A stretch of DNA of 64,000 nt from Methylobacillus sp. (GTDB lineage: Bacteria; Pseudomonadota; Gammaproteobacteria; Burkholderiales; Burkholderiaceae_C): contig JABBAS010000001.1 of NCBI GenBank assembly GCA_018607835.1, positions 2,197 to 66,196 on the forward strand, given 5' to 3'. Shown piece by piece: positions 42,511 through 51,916 of this stretch; position 1 is the stretch's first letter, and the number at the start of each line of letters is the position of its first letter. The position numbers and the translations under genes are program-made. Below the pieces are notes generated by a model. That model was given only the letters and a program-made list of their open reading frames with translations. It did not search any database and was not told where the DNA came from.

Positions 42511-42563
42511 TTGTACACACTCGTTCGTAATGTATACACTTTTAACCCTATGCCCTATAGGGT
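42511..42563. promoter_or_regulatory. Operator-like palindromes upstream of the NCS2 permease
   Basis: Three elements within 53 bp: TTGTACACA (42511-42519), palindrome TGTATACA (42531-42538, GntR-like), and ACCCTAT / ATAGGGT (42545-42563) around the palindrome CCCTATAGGG. They lie 50-100 bp before the permease start. No regulator gene is adjacent. Confidence 0.5.
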
Positions 42564-42605
42564 ATGCCCCCATATCGACAGCGTTAACCAATGGCTGTCC
42601 CAGCG

Positions 42606-43469
42606 CTAGTAAACGCTCGCTTCGCCCTCTGGTCTTGTCTTAAACCGCTTATGAGTCCAGTGATATTGTGCCGGCGCAGACCGAACAAGGGCCTCTAAAA
42701 CGCGGTTCATCCGGCGCGCATCGGCCACCGCATCCTCGGAAGGAAAGCCGTCCCAAGAAGGCTCAATCGACACCTCGTAACCATATGGCGTCAGACGCGT
42801 CACCACCGTAGCGACGGCACATCTCCCAATCGTAGCAAACCGCGACAGGGAGGTAACCGTTGCAGCGGGTACACCAAAGAAAGGCACAAACACCGCATCT
42901 CTTGCACCTAAGTCCATATCGGGTAGTACGTACAGGGCGGCACCGGCGCGCATGGTCCTCGCTGTCGGACGACCGGCGTCCTGCTTGTTGAGCAGCGTCG
43001 GCGCACCGAATCGTGAACGACCATTCGCAACCCACGCATCCAATGACGACCGTTTCTGACGCGCATAGATGGTCGCAAATAACCTAGGCACAGAAAGCGT
43101 TAATGCGGTCCAACCAGCGTCTAATCCAACAAAGTGGGGGGCAAAAAGCACCTTCGCGCCATCAGACCGCAACCAACTCAAATCGCCTGTTATCTGCAAG
43201 CGCCGCCGAACCAGGTCCTCGGGTCCATGCCACAACCAGGCTCTATCCAATAACGACTGGGCAAACGTCACGAACACCGCCCGCACCAAAGCACGACGTT
43301 CCGCCGTCGACTGCTCCGGAAAGCACAGCCGTAAATTAGTTTGTACGATGTGCCGCCGCCGGTGGGCAAATACCCAAAGCAAGCACCCAAAGCACCGACC
43401 CACAAACCGTAGCAACGGCAGCGGCCAACCCGCCATCACACGTACCCAAAAGGGTGTCGCGCTTGTCAC
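42606..43469 (-). CDS. Lipid A biosynthesis acyltransferase (LpxL/HtrB family)
   Basis: Membrane-anchored acyltransferase of 287 aa that adds secondary acyl chains to lipid A. The catalytic HX4D is HFVGLD (His112, Asp117). RFG.PTLLN and DMDLGARDAVFVPFFG match family blocks. The start overlaps the upstream potI stop by 4 bp (ATGA), so this LPS gene is coupled to a polyamine transport operon, which is unusual. I cannot tell LpxL from LpxM. Confidence 0.88.
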   Translation of the reverse strand: MTSATPFWVRVMAGWPLPLLRFVGRCFGCLLWVFAHRRRHIVQTNLRLCFPEQSTAERRALVRAVFVTFAQSLLDRAWLWHGPEDLVRRRLQITGDLSWLRSDGAKVLFAPHFVGLDAGWTALTLSVPRLFATIYARQKRSSLDAWVANGRSRFGAPTLLNKQDAGRPTARTMRAGAALYVLPDMDLGARDAVFVPFFGVPAATVTSLSRFATIGRCAVATVVTRLTPYGYEVSIEPSWDGFPSEDAVADARRMNRVLEALVRSAPAQYHWTHKRFKTRPEGEASVY

Positions 43470-44338
43470 GCCACGTCCTGACGCGCCGCCATCTGCAGCT
43501 CACGCTCGCGACGACGCTGCGCACGCGCAATCGACACACTGTAGGTGACGATCACCACGGTGACCGTGGCGATTAGCAGCGTTGCCGCCGCGTAAACCGT
43601 TGGGTTAATACCGCGCCGCGCATAGGTGAAAATTGCCTGCGGCAAGGTTGTAACCCCTGGCCCTGACAAGAACTCTGAGATCACCACATCATCAAACGAC
43701 AAGGTAAAGGTCAACAACCACGCGGCTACCAACGCCGGCGCGATGTTTGGTAGCGTTACCAAGAAAAACACCTGCGCAGGACGACAACCCAAATCCATAG
43801 CGGCCTCTTCTATAGCGCGATCCATTTCTCGCAGACGCGACTGAATCACAACCATCGCGTACGCCATACCCATTAAGGTATGGCCAAACACAATGGTGAC
43901 AAACCCACGCTCTGGCCAACCAACGCCAAACCAGGCCTCGGTCGTTCTCTGAACAGAAACCATCAGCAACAACAACGACAACCCAATGATCACCTCGGGC
44001 ATGACCAAGGGTGCGTTGATCATGCCGGAGAACAAGGTTCTGCCGCGAAACCGGTGGTAGCGCACCAAAACAAAGGCGGCGAACGTACCCAAAATACACG
44101 AGAGCGTCGCGGCCGTCAGTGCAACCTGCAAGGATAACCAAAAGCCCTCAATCAGCCGGCTATCGCGCATTAAGGCCTCGTACCATCGCAGAGAAAAGCC
44201 GGTGAAGCGTGCGTCTTGCCGTGTGCTGTTAAATGAGAAAAAAATCAGGAAGCCCAACGGTAAATATAAAAAACCGTAGATGGCGGTCAACCACACCACC
44301 CCCGTTTTCCCCGCCAAGATACGACCCAATGTGGTCAT
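43466..44338 (-). CDS. potI: Putrescine/spermidine ABC transporter permease (PotI/PotC type)
   Basis: 290-aa inner-membrane permease with six membrane segments and the cytoplasmic EAA loop EEAAMDLGCRPAQVFFLVTLPNIAPALVAAW. ISEFLSGPGVTTLPQAIF is typical of PotI. I start at MTTLGRILAG, overlapping the potH stop by 4 bp; the track N-terminus is leader. It acts as the second permease of the polyamine importer with PotF, PotG and PotH. Confidence 0.93.
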   Translation of the reverse strand: MTTLGRILAGKTGVVWLTAIYGFLYLPLGFLIFFSFNSTRQDARFTGFSLRWYEALMRDSRLIEGFWLSLQVALTAATLSCILGTFAAFVLVRYHRFRGRTLFSGMINAPLVMPEVIIGLSLLLLMVSVQRTTEAWFGVGWPERGFVTIVFGHTLMGMAYAMVVIQSRLREMDRAIEEAAMDLGCRPAQVFFLVTLPNIAPALVAAWLLTFTLSFDDVVISEFLSGPGVTTLPQAIFTYARRGINPTVYAAATLLIATVTVVIVTYSVSIARAQRRRERELQMAARQDVA

Positions 44339-45267
44339 GCCCGCCCCGCCTGCGCCAACTGTCGCCCATGGCGGTAGTAATAAATCGCCAGCGGGATCAA
44401 GACGAGCAAAATAACCGTCACCGCCAGCGCCGACGCCCGCGGCCAATTGTTACTTGTAAACATCTCATCCCAGACAACCCGCCCAATCATGAGGTTTTCT
44501 GCGCCGCCCAACAATGACGGAATAACAAACTCACCCAGCGCAGGAATAAACACCAGCATCGATCCGGCAATGATTCCGCTTTTTGACAAGGGCACCGTCA
44601 CCAGCCAAAAGGCTTTCAGCGGGGTTGCACCCAAGTCATGCGCCGCTTCTAATAAGCGACCGTCCATCTTCACCAGGGTTGCGTATAAGGGCAACACCAT
44701 AAATGGCAAATACACATAGGTCATGCCCACCAGCATAGATATGTCTGTATAGAGCATCTGAACCGGTGTATCCGTGAGACCAATGAACATAAAAAAGCGA
44801 TTGATGACACCCGTATCTGCTAGCAGCCCCTTCCACGCGTAAACCCGCAATAAAAAAGACGTCCAGAAAGGCAGCATCACCATCATTAAAAGCGCGGGGC
44901 GGTAACGTGGGTTAGCGCGGGCTATAAAGTAGGCGAACGGATAACCCAAAAACAAACAAAACAAGGTCGTTAGGGCGGCGTAACGAATAGAGGTCGCATA
45001 CGCCTCCAAATAAATCGTCGCATGGCTCGGGTGCTCTAGGTTTAGGAAAATTGAGACGTAATTCGACAGCTCCGCCTTAAATGTCCACCCCCCATCCGTC
45101 ACCTCGAGCAGTGGCATAAATGGATCCACGCCGCCATCCATATCAGTCACACTGATCCGCAACAAAATCAGGAACGGGAGCGCAAAGAACACCAGCAGCC
45201 AGGCGTATGGCACACCAATAACGGTGCGTTTACCCGCTTTGTCTAGCCATCGCCATCCTAGATGCAT
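44335..45267 (-). CDS. potH: Putrescine/spermidine ABC transporter permease (PotH/PotB type)
   Basis: Six-helix permease with EAA loop LEAAHDLGATPLKAFWLVTVPLSKSGIIAG and the typical IPALGEFVIPSLLGG. Length is 310 aa from ATG 45267 (MHLGWRW); the TTG at 45282, directly after the potG stop, is a longer option. It overlaps potI by 4 bp. First permease of the importer. Confidence 0.94.
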   Translation of the reverse strand: MHLGWRWLDKAGKRTVIGVPYAWLLVFFALPFLILLRISVTDMDGGVDPFMPLLEVTDGGWTFKAELSNYVSIFLNLEHPSHATIYLEAYATSIRYAALTTLFCLFLGYPFAYFIARANPRYRPALLMMVMLPFWTSFLLRVYAWKGLLADTGVINRFFMFIGLTDTPVQMLYTDISMLVGMTYVYLPFMVLPLYATLVKMDGRLLEAAHDLGATPLKAFWLVTVPLSKSGIIAGSMLVFIPALGEFVIPSLLGGAENLMIGRVVWDEMFTSNNWPRASALAVTVILLVLIPLAIYYYRHGRQLAQAGRA

Positions 45268-45282
45268 GTCCGTCGGCCTCAA

Positions 45283-46413
45283 CTAGCGGTCCAAAACCAC
45301 AGCCGCCTCGGCTGGCCACCAGAAAAACACGCCGTCCTCCCATGTGATGTCGCTGGTCTCAAAACGAAGGTGATTCGCCTCGGTTACCTTCACCTGCTTA
45401 CCCGAGGGAAGCACGACGACAAAGGTGCTGTAACTGCCGAAGTAAGCAATCTCCAGAACCTTACCTGTAAAAATATTCTGTCCAATGCCATCGGGGCGCT
45501 GTTTACTGATATTTATTTTTTCAGGCCGTACCGCCACGCTCACTTCCTGCCCAAGGTAGCCCGTCGGCGCATGGTTAATATGAATAACCCCTTCGGTGGT
45601 CTCGATCTCGCTAGAGCCCAAGGCCTCGCGCGACAAACGACCATCAAACAAATTAGCCTGACCAATAAAGTCCGCCACAAAACGACAGTTGGGATACTCA
45701 TAGACCTCTTGAGGTGCACCCGTCTGAAGCACGTTGCCGTCGCTCATCACGGCGATGCGCGAGGCCATCGCCATGGCCTCCTCTTGGTCATGCGTGACCA
45801 TGACGCATGTCACTTCTACCGATTCAATGATGTTGACGAGCTCAAACTGTGTCTCTTCTCGTAGCTTCTTATCTAACGCACCTAGCGGCTCATCCAACAA
45901 CAAGAGCTTGGGCTTCTTCGCCAAACTGCGCGCCAGTGCAACACGTTGCTGCTGACCCCCAGAAAGTTGGTGGGGCTTACGCGTCGCATACGCACCGAGC
46001 TGCACCAGATCTAGCATATCCGCCACGCGGGCAGAAATAATGTCTTTAGGTAGGCCCTCCCGACGCAGACCAAACGCGACGTTCTCCCAAACACTCAAGT
46101 GCGGGAACAGCGCATAGGATTGAAACATCATGTTCACTGGCCGCTCATGCGGCGGAATGTTCACCATATCCACACCGCCTAGCAACACGCGCCCAGCCGT
46201 CGGTGTTTCAAAGCCAGCCAACATACGTAACAGCGTGGACTTGCCGCAACCTGAGCTACCTAAGAGGGCAAATATCTCACCGCGTTCAATCGACAAGTTG
46301 ACATGGTCGACCGCAACGACATCATCAAACCGCTTTAACAAATCAATGGTTTGCAAAAACGTTTTGTTGTCTCGCAACGGCTGCACGCGGTCATCAGCTG
46401 TCAGCTCAGTCAT
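45283..46413 (-). CDS. potG: Putrescine/spermidine ABC transporter ATPase
   Basis: 376-aa ATPase that powers polyamine import. Walker A GSSGCGKSTLL (near 52-62), signature LSGGQQQRVALARSL, Walker B LLLLDEPLGALD and switch His VMVTHDQEEA are all present. A C-terminal TOBE-type regulatory domain follows (VAVRPEKINIS). It is immediately followed by potH without a gap. A strong hairpin lies upstream between potF and potG. Confidence 0.96.
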   Translation of the reverse strand: MTELTADDRVQPLRDNKTFLQTIDLLKRFDDVVAVDHVNLSIERGEIFALLGSSGCGKSTLLRMLAGFETPTAGRVLLGGVDMVNIPPHERPVNMMFQSYALFPHLSVWENVAFGLRREGLPKDIISARVADMLDLVQLGAYATRKPHQLSGGQQQRVALARSLAKKPKLLLLDEPLGALDKKLREETQFELVNIIESVEVTCVMVTHDQEEAMAMASRIAVMSDGNVLQTGAPQEVYEYPNCRFVADFIGQANLFDGRLSREALGSSEIETTEGVIHINHAPTGYLGQEVSVAVRPEKINISKQRPDGIGQNIFTGKVLEIAYFGSYSTFVVVLPSGKQVKVTEANHLRFETSDITWEDGVFFWWPAEAAVVLDR

Positions 46414-46463
46414 CTCTGTATACCCACGTTATCGTTGATAGTGGTGTGATCAGACAAAAAGCA

Positions 46464-46500
46464 AAAGCCGCACCCCTCAGTTACCCGGGGGTGCGGCTTT
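46464..46500 (-). terminator. Hairpin between potF and potG (partial terminator)
   Basis: Stem AAAGCCGCACCCC / GGGGTGCGGCTTT, 13 bp perfect with an 11-nt loop. On the minus strand it is followed by TGCTTTTTG, a weak T tract. Likely reduces potGHI relative to the binding protein potF, as is common in ABC operons. Confidence 0.75.
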
Positions 46501-46519
46501 GATTTTTTACTATGCGTAA

Positions 46520-47665
46520 TCAATTACCTTTTTTGAACGTGGTGTATACGTTCGCCATCGCCTCCCGCGCGCTGGCGGTGAAGTTTCCAGGAGGGATCAT
46601 TCGCGTCATGGCCTCACCTGTCACGAAAATGGTGGGGTTCTTAGAAATGACAGGATCAACCAACGGCTCAGCGGCCTTGTTACCTGACGGATACTGCATC
46701 TCATTGGTAAAGGTAGCAGAGACCTCTGGGCGCAAGAAATAGTTCAAAAACTGGTGTGCGTTATTTGGATGCTTGGCATCCGCAGGGATAGCCACTGTAT
46801 CGAAAAAGATCAGAGCGCCGCCGGTCGGCAGCAGCGCTTCAATTTTCTCTCCACTCTCGTTTTCAACGGCACGCTCTCGTGCAATATTGATATCGCCGGA
46901 CCAACCAATGGCCACACAGGCTTTGCCACCCGCTATATCGTCGATGAGGGTGGATGAGAACATGCGCACGTTCGGACGTACCTTCAACAACATCTCCAAC
47001 GCTTTCTTATAGTCGTCGGGGTTGTTTGAATAAGCATCCAACTTGAGATAGTGCAACGCCACGGGAACAATTTCTGTTGGCGAGTCTAGGTACGCGATGC
47101 CACAGGACTGCAACTTGGCCGTGTACTTCGGGTCAAACACCAAATCCCACGCGTTTTCAGGCATGGGCATCCCGTCGAGCGCCTTTGTAACGCGATCCTG
47201 GTTGATACCGACCGTCGTAAAGCCCCAACCCCACGGAAAAATGTATTGATTACCCGGGTCAACCAATTCAAGTTTTTGCATCACACCTGCGTCGAGGTTG
47301 CCGTAGTTGCTTAGCTTTGTTTTGTCGAGCTTTTGCAGCAGTCCGCCGTCAATTTGCGGTTTCGCAAACGCTGACCCCGGCATCACGATGTCGTATCCGG
47401 AGTTCCCCGCAACCAATTTCGCGTGTAACGCTTCATTGGTTTCAAATGTTTGGTAGTTGACCTTGATGCCCGTCTCTTTCTCAAAATCAGGAATCATGGA
47501 CTCACTAATGTAATCAGGCCAGTTGTAGATGTTCAAGATCTTTTCTTCGTCGGACGCCGCAACCTCGGTTGCGGCCGTTTGAGCCTGCTCCTTTTGACCA
47601 CACGCCATCAGCAACGCACTAAGCGCCGTCAGCGCCGCCAAAGCTAGAACTCGTTTCTTCAACAT
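46520..47665 (-). CDS. potF: Putrescine-binding lipoprotein (PotF-like)
   Basis: 381-aa substrate-binding protein of the polyamine importer. A signal peptide with lipobox LLMAC (Cys near residue 21) marks it as a lipoprotein, unlike soluble PotF of E. coli. ILNIYNWPDYISESMIPDFEKETGIKV is the polyamine-binding N-lobe, and WGFTTVGIN and IGWSGDI line the cleft. Start MLKKRVLALA; the track adds 27 residues. It is 142 bp from puuD upstream. Confidence 0.93.
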   Translation of the reverse strand: MLKKRVLALAALTALSALLMACGQKEQAQTAATEVAASDEEKILNIYNWPDYISESMIPDFEKETGIKVNYQTFETNEALHAKLVAGNSGYDIVMPGSAFAKPQIDGGLLQKLDKTKLSNYGNLDAGVMQKLELVDPGNQYIFPWGWGFTTVGINQDRVTKALDGMPMPENAWDLVFDPKYTAKLQSCGIAYLDSPTEIVPVALHYLKLDAYSNNPDDYKKALEMLLKVRPNVRMFSSTLIDDIAGGKACVAIGWSGDINIARERAVENESGEKIEALLPTGGALIFFDTVAIPADAKHPNNAHQFLNYFLRPEVSATFTNEMQYPSGNKAAEPLVDPVISKNPTIFVTGEAMTRMIPPGNFTASAREAMANVYTTFKKGN

Positions 47666-47807
47666 CTCACCACTCCAAAAAGTTAAACAACACCAAAGCG
47701 CCTTCGTTTTTACGCCGCGACACCTATATTGTAAAAAAGAAAGCAAACATTGCGTCAGAACCAGCAGTAGATTGTCATTTTTAAGTCAAAATCGCGCCAA
47801 AACAAGA

Positions 47808-48599
47808 CTATTTAGAGTAACTGGCTAACCGCTGATGCATGCGTTTACGGCAGGCATCTCCAAATGCGCTAAATATCGCGTGATAGAACGGTGTTTCCCA
47901 TGACTTGTATTCTGGATGGAACTGGGTGCCGTAAGCGAATGCCGTCGCGTGGCGTACCCGTGCCATTTCAACAATACCGTCTTCCGCGTGGGCCAATGGC
48001 TCTAGGGCGTCTGCCAGCCGATCAACCCCCTGACCGTGCAGCGAATTCACACGCACCGTGCCACTCCCCGCCCAGGCACGGGTGCTTGGGTCTGCTAGAA
48101 GCGTAATCGTATGCGCCGGCGCGTATTGGCCGTCATAAGACAAGGCCTTGTCTTCCCGGTGATCCCGTTTCCCGGGCAAGTCCTGTACTTGCTGATGCAG
48201 ACTCCCACCTAGGGCAACATTCATTTCCTGAAACCCACGACAAACACCAAAAATTGGCACGCCTCGTAAGACGCACTCGCGCACCAAGGTCAAGGTAAGT
48301 GCATCGCGCCGATGGTCCAACGGTAGGCTCGGGTCCGTAACCGGCTGACCAAAATGTACCGGATCAATATTCGCCGGCGAACCGGGCAGCAGAACACCAT
48401 CTACACCAGCCAGCAGTTGTGCCACTAACGCAGGATCTGCGAGCGGAAACGTACACGGCTGAACGCCCGCGCTTCTCTGGAGCGCTTCAGCATATTTCTC
48501 GCCCAAAAACAAATACGGTATCGCCTGCGGACCGTCGCCGGAGGCACGGTGGTCTAACGGTAGCCAAACCAAAGGCAGCATGGGTTGTGGATGTGACAT
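47808..48599 (-). CDS. puuD: Gamma-glutamyl-GABA hydrolase-type glutamine amidotransferase
   Basis: Class I amidotransferase / C26 peptidase of 263 aa. Nucleophile Cys120 in IFGVCRGFQEMNVALGG, and His-Glu in GTQFHPEYKS. PuuD releases GABA from gamma-glutamyl-GABA in putrescine breakdown. Its position directly before a putrescine importer supports this over other C26 members. No other puu genes (puuA, puuB, puuC) are in the window. No clear Shine-Dalgarno. Confidence 0.87.
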   Translation of the reverse strand: MSHPQPMLPLVWLPLDHRASGDGPQAIPYLFLGEKYAEALQRSAGVQPCTFPLADPALVAQLLAGVDGVLLPGSPANIDPVHFGQPVTDPSLPLDHRRDALTLTLVRECVLRGVPIFGVCRGFQEMNVALGGSLHQQVQDLPGKRDHREDKALSYDGQYAPAHTITLLADPSTRAWAGSGTVRVNSLHGQGVDRLADALEPLAHAEDGIVEMARVRHATAFAYGTQFHPEYKSWETPFYHAIFSAFGDACRKRMHQRLASYSK

Positions 48600-48660
48600 G
48601 GTGTTGATGCGGCGTCGCGATGAGGTGGCGGAAGCATTCTTTTAGAAAGCGCTTTTCTAG

Positions 48661-50943
48661 CTAGTTGCGTGATTTATTCGGTGCCATTTTCCACCCGTTC
48701 AGAAGCAAGGCATTGGCCATGACGCTCACAGAGCTCATGGCCATCGCCGCACCCGCAACCACTGGGTTGAGGAAGCCTAGGGCAGCTAGCGGAATACCTG
48801 CAACGTTATAAACAAAAGCCCAGAATAAGTTTTGCCGAATTTTTTGAACGGTTTTACTTGAAATTTCTAACGCCCCTAAAACCAGTTGCGGGTCCCCTCG
48901 CATCAAGGTCACACCCGCTGCGCTCATCGCAACGTCACCGTGCTTGCCATTATTCATGGCGATGCCAACATCGGCTGTTGACAGCGCCGGCGCATCGTTG
49001 ATACCGTCGCCGACAAAGGCGACTATCTCGCCACGCTCCTGCAGCGTACGAACATGGCGGGCCTTATCGCCAGGTAAGCAACCCGCAAAGACCTCCGTTA
49101 TGCCAACACGGCTTGCCACGGCATTTGCCGCACCCTCGTGATCGCCAGACATAATCAGCACGCGCTTACCCGCCGCTATCAACTCGGCCACGGCGTCACG
49201 GGCACCCGGTTTAAGTGCATCGCCAAAGGCAAAAGCAGCAACCGCCGTAGCGCCATTAGCAACTAAAGACACGGTCAAGCCGCTGGCGTGCCAACGCGAG
49301 AGAGCGGGAGCGAACACAGATGTGTCGACACCTTCATTTAGTAACCAATCAGGGCTACCCATGCGCCAGATTGGGGCTCCCGCTATCGGAAGCCACTGCA
49401 CACCGCGACCGGGGACATTTTCGACCGTGCCTACGCCCTCAGGGGCTTGCATCGCCTCGCCCGGCGCGTTAACAACCAACCATTGCCGCACCGCCGCGGC
49501 CAGTGGGTGTGGGTTCTCTGCTTGAAGCTGTGCGATCCGTTGCATTACATCGGCGTTGTCTAGTGCGCCTTCAAACGCTTGTACCGATGGTTCCCCTTTA
49601 GTCAGCGTACCGGTCTTGTCAAAAACAACGGCCGTGACGCGATGCGCACGCTCCAAGGACAGGGCATCCTTAATTAAAATACCGTGGCGCGCAGCGACGC
49701 CCGTGCCCACCATCATGGCGGCTGGCGTTGCCAGGCCCAGTGCACATGGGCAAGCAATAACCAGTACAGCCACCATATTTATGGTCGACGTTGACAAGTC
49801 CGCGCCCGCAAGCAACCAAGCGATAAATGTCAGCATGGCGATGGCAAGCACGACAGGCACAAAAACGGCTGCAACTTGGTCAACTTGTTTTTGAACAGGG
49901 GCCTTTGCCGCCTGCGCATCTGAGACCATGCCAATGATCTGGGCCAAGATACTGTTGGTATGCGTGGTCAAGACGCGCACATCAAGCGAACTCTCTCCGT
50001 TGAGCGTACCGCCAATCACGCGGTCTCCGGGGTTTTTGTTAACCGGCATGGGCTCCCCAGTCACCAGCGACTCATCCAGGCTTGACTGCCCAGAAATGAC
50101 CTCAGCATCCGCGGGTACGGTTTCGCCTGCGTAAATACGAATAACATCACCAATCAATAATTCAGACACCGCGACCTCAAGGACGTCGTCGCGCTGTTTC
50201 CCATCAGGTAATAGCCTCGCTGTAGCAGGCTGTAAGCGCTGAAGGGCACGAATCGCCTCCGTTGTTTGCTTCTTACTTCTTGCTTCCAGATACTTCCCAA
50301 GCAAGACCATCGCGATAACAACGGCCGACCCTTCAAAGTAAAGGTGAGGCATGGCCTCAGATGAAGCCGTTAGCCAGAGCCATGTTGATAAAAGCCAGCC
50401 TGCGGTGGTGCCAATCACAACGAGAAGCTCCATATTGCCTGCACGTGCTTTTAGCGCTCGCCATGCAACGTTATAAAACGGCCAACCTAAAATAAACTGA
50501 ACAGGGGTTGCCAGCGCAAACTGAATGGGTGCGGGAAGCATAAACGTTACCGTATCCCCACTCATAAGCAAAGACCAACACATAGACAGCACCAGCGGAG
50601 CACAGAGCAGCAGCGCGGCAAAGGTCGGCAAAAACGCCCTATCAATGCCTAACCAGCTTCGTTGTTCATTCTCAAGCGCGGTTTGAATCTCGGTCGGTTC
50701 GTAACCGGCATCCCGAACTGTTCGCTTTACTTGGCGCTGAAAGTCTTCAACCGCCACACCATCTTCGGCGCTAACAACGCGTACGGTTTCCGTTGCCAGA
50801 TTAACCACCGCATCGGCGACCCATGGCTGTCGCTTTAAGGCCCTCTCAACACGCCCAACACATGATGCACATGTCATACCACCGACCCCGAGATCAACGG
50901 TATGGACGATAGGGTGTTGTTGTGCGTCTAAGGTTTTCAGCAT
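48661..50943 (-). CDS. copA: Copper-exporting P1B-type ATPase
   Basis: 760-aa heavy-metal ATPase that pumps Cu(I) from the cytosol. It has one N-terminal HMA domain with GMTCASCVG (Cys25, Cys28), transmembrane CPCALG (near 397-402), phosphorylation site DKTGTLT (Asp near 441), HP loop NPHPLAAAV and hinge GDGINDAPAL. E. coli CopA has two HMA domains; here only one. Divergent from a copZ-like gene over 68 bp. No cueR gene nearby. Confidence 0.95.
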   Translation of the reverse strand: MLKTLDAQQHPIVHTVDLGVGGMTCASCVGRVERALKRQPWVADAVVNLATETVRVVSAEDGVAVEDFQRQVKRTVRDAGYEPTEIQTALENEQRSWLGIDRAFLPTFAALLLCAPLVLSMCWSLLMSGDTVTFMLPAPIQFALATPVQFILGWPFYNVAWRALKARAGNMELLVVIGTTAGWLLSTWLWLTASSEAMPHLYFEGSAVVIAMVLLGKYLEARSKKQTTEAIRALQRLQPATARLLPDGKQRDDVLEVAVSELLIGDVIRIYAGETVPADAEVISGQSSLDESLVTGEPMPVNKNPGDRVIGGTLNGESSLDVRVLTTHTNSILAQIIGMVSDAQAAKAPVQKQVDQVAAVFVPVVLAIAMLTFIAWLLAGADLSTSTINMVAVLVIACPCALGLATPAAMMVGTGVAARHGILIKDALSLERAHRVTAVVFDKTGTLTKGEPSVQAFEGALDNADVMQRIAQLQAENPHPLAAAVRQWLVVNAPGEAMQAPEGVGTVENVPGRGVQWLPIAGAPIWRMGSPDWLLNEGVDTSVFAPALSRWHASGLTVSLVANGATAVAAFAFGDALKPGARDAVAELIAAGKRVLIMSGDHEGAANAVASRVGITEVFAGCLPGDKARHVRTLQERGEIVAFVGDGINDAPALSTADVGIAMNNGKHGDVAMSAAGVTLMRGDPQLVLGALEISSKTVQKIRQNLFWAFVYNVAGIPLAALGFLNPVVAGAAMAMSSVSVMANALLLNGWKMAPNKSRN

Positions 50944-51011
50944 CGCAATATTTCACCACACCGTTGACGCCATTGTCATAAAATCAACTGAATAAATAGC
51001 AAAACCCAACC

Positions 51012-51218
51012 ATGACAACCCATCACCTAACCGTTCTTGGTATGACTTGCGGCCACTGTGAAAAAGACGTTAGCCGAGTGGTCCGTTCCGTTGATACTGA
51101 TGCGAACATCCGTATTGATCGTGCAGCTAATGCCGTTTCTATCGAAACCAATCAAGCAATCACCGCCTTCATTGTGGCGATCGTGGCCGAAGGGTATGAA
51201 GCGACCGTTAATACGTAA
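51012..51218 (+). CDS. copZ: CopZ-like copper chaperone (HMA domain)
   Basis: 68-aa single HMA domain with the metal site GMTCGHCEKDV (two Cys in CxxC). It begins a plus-strand run that continues into the origin region. The fold and divergent copA support delivery of Cu(I) to CopA. The His in TCGHC is typical of Cu rather than Zn chaperones. Confidence 0.92.
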   Translation: MTTHHLTVLGMTCGHCEKDVSRVVRSVDTDANIRIDRAANAVSIETNQAITAFIVAIVAEGYEATVNT

Positions 51219-51365
51219 GTGTCCTCGTAGAAAGGTATAGCTTTACCAAACGCTTACATATCGGTCGTACTGGACTTACACGGCCGCATCACACTAACGC
51301 CATTCCAAGAAATTACTTGGTGACCGTTGAGGCCCCAAAGGGGTCACAACTTATAGGAGTTAGTT

Positions 51366-51848
51366 ATGCGTCCTTTTATTCGAAATATGGGCCTTGTCGC
51401 TGTTGCTGGCAGTGTTGTGGTCGTGTCAGCGTTGGCTTTTGCAGGCCATGACGATGACGACCACGGACGGTACAAGCATAGGCAAAAGCACCACATGGTC
51501 AAGGCTGAGAATTTAGCTGCGCTCAAGGTGAGTCTAAACTTGAATTCAGAGCAACTCCCTCTGTGGGATATATACGCCTCACCGACACGTCCCACTAGCC
51601 AAGACCCATCGGTAGATCGGGCAGCCATGCGTGAGCAAATGGAGGCACTTGAACCAATGGAACATTTGCAATTCGTGAAGGAAAAGCACACCGATCGCCA
51701 TAACAAGTTAATGGCGCACTATGATGCAACCGAACGCTTGTATGAGAGTTTGGACCCCCAGCAAAAAGTAACTTTTAATGAGGCACTCTCAAAGAAAAAT
51801 CGCCACGGTAAGCACCATCGCCGGGACAAAGCGCACGATGATGACTAG
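51366..51848 (+). CDS. Periplasmic Spy/CpxP-like His-rich protein
   Basis: 160-aa protein with a signal peptide (MGLVAVAGSVVVVSALAFAG, cleavage about residue 26). The mature start is metal-ligand rich (HDDDDHGRYKHRQKHH) and the end is HGKHHRRDKAHDDD. The helical middle has two LTxxQ-like motifs, LNLNSEQLPLW and LDPQQKVTFNEAL. Spy-family chaperones often respond to envelope or metal stress. Shine-Dalgarno AGGAG is at 6 nt. Next to copZ/copA, a periplasmic Cu role is inferred. Confidence 0.72.
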   Translation: MRPFIRNMGLVAVAGSVVVVSALAFAGHDDDDHGRYKHRQKHHMVKAENLAALKVSLNLNSEQLPLWDIYASPTRPTSQDPSVDRAAMREQMEALEPMEHLQFVKEKHTDRHNKLMAHYDATERLYESLDPQQKVTFNEALSKKNRHGKHHRRDKAHDDD

Positions 51849-51890
51849 ATCACACTTAAAAACGACGTTTCCGTAAACAGAACACATTTT

Positions 51891-51916
51891 AAAAGCACCT
51901 TATGGTGCTTTTTTTT
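51891..51916 (+). terminator. Intrinsic terminator after the Spy-like gene
   Basis: AAAAGCACC / GGTGCTTTT, 9-bp stem, 4-nt loop, then eight T. It isolates the following AT-rich segment from upstream transcription. Confidence 0.92.

Noticed and set aside
50944-51011. CueR operator between copA and copZ
   Set aside because: No recognisable CueR dyad with a 19-bp promoter spacer.
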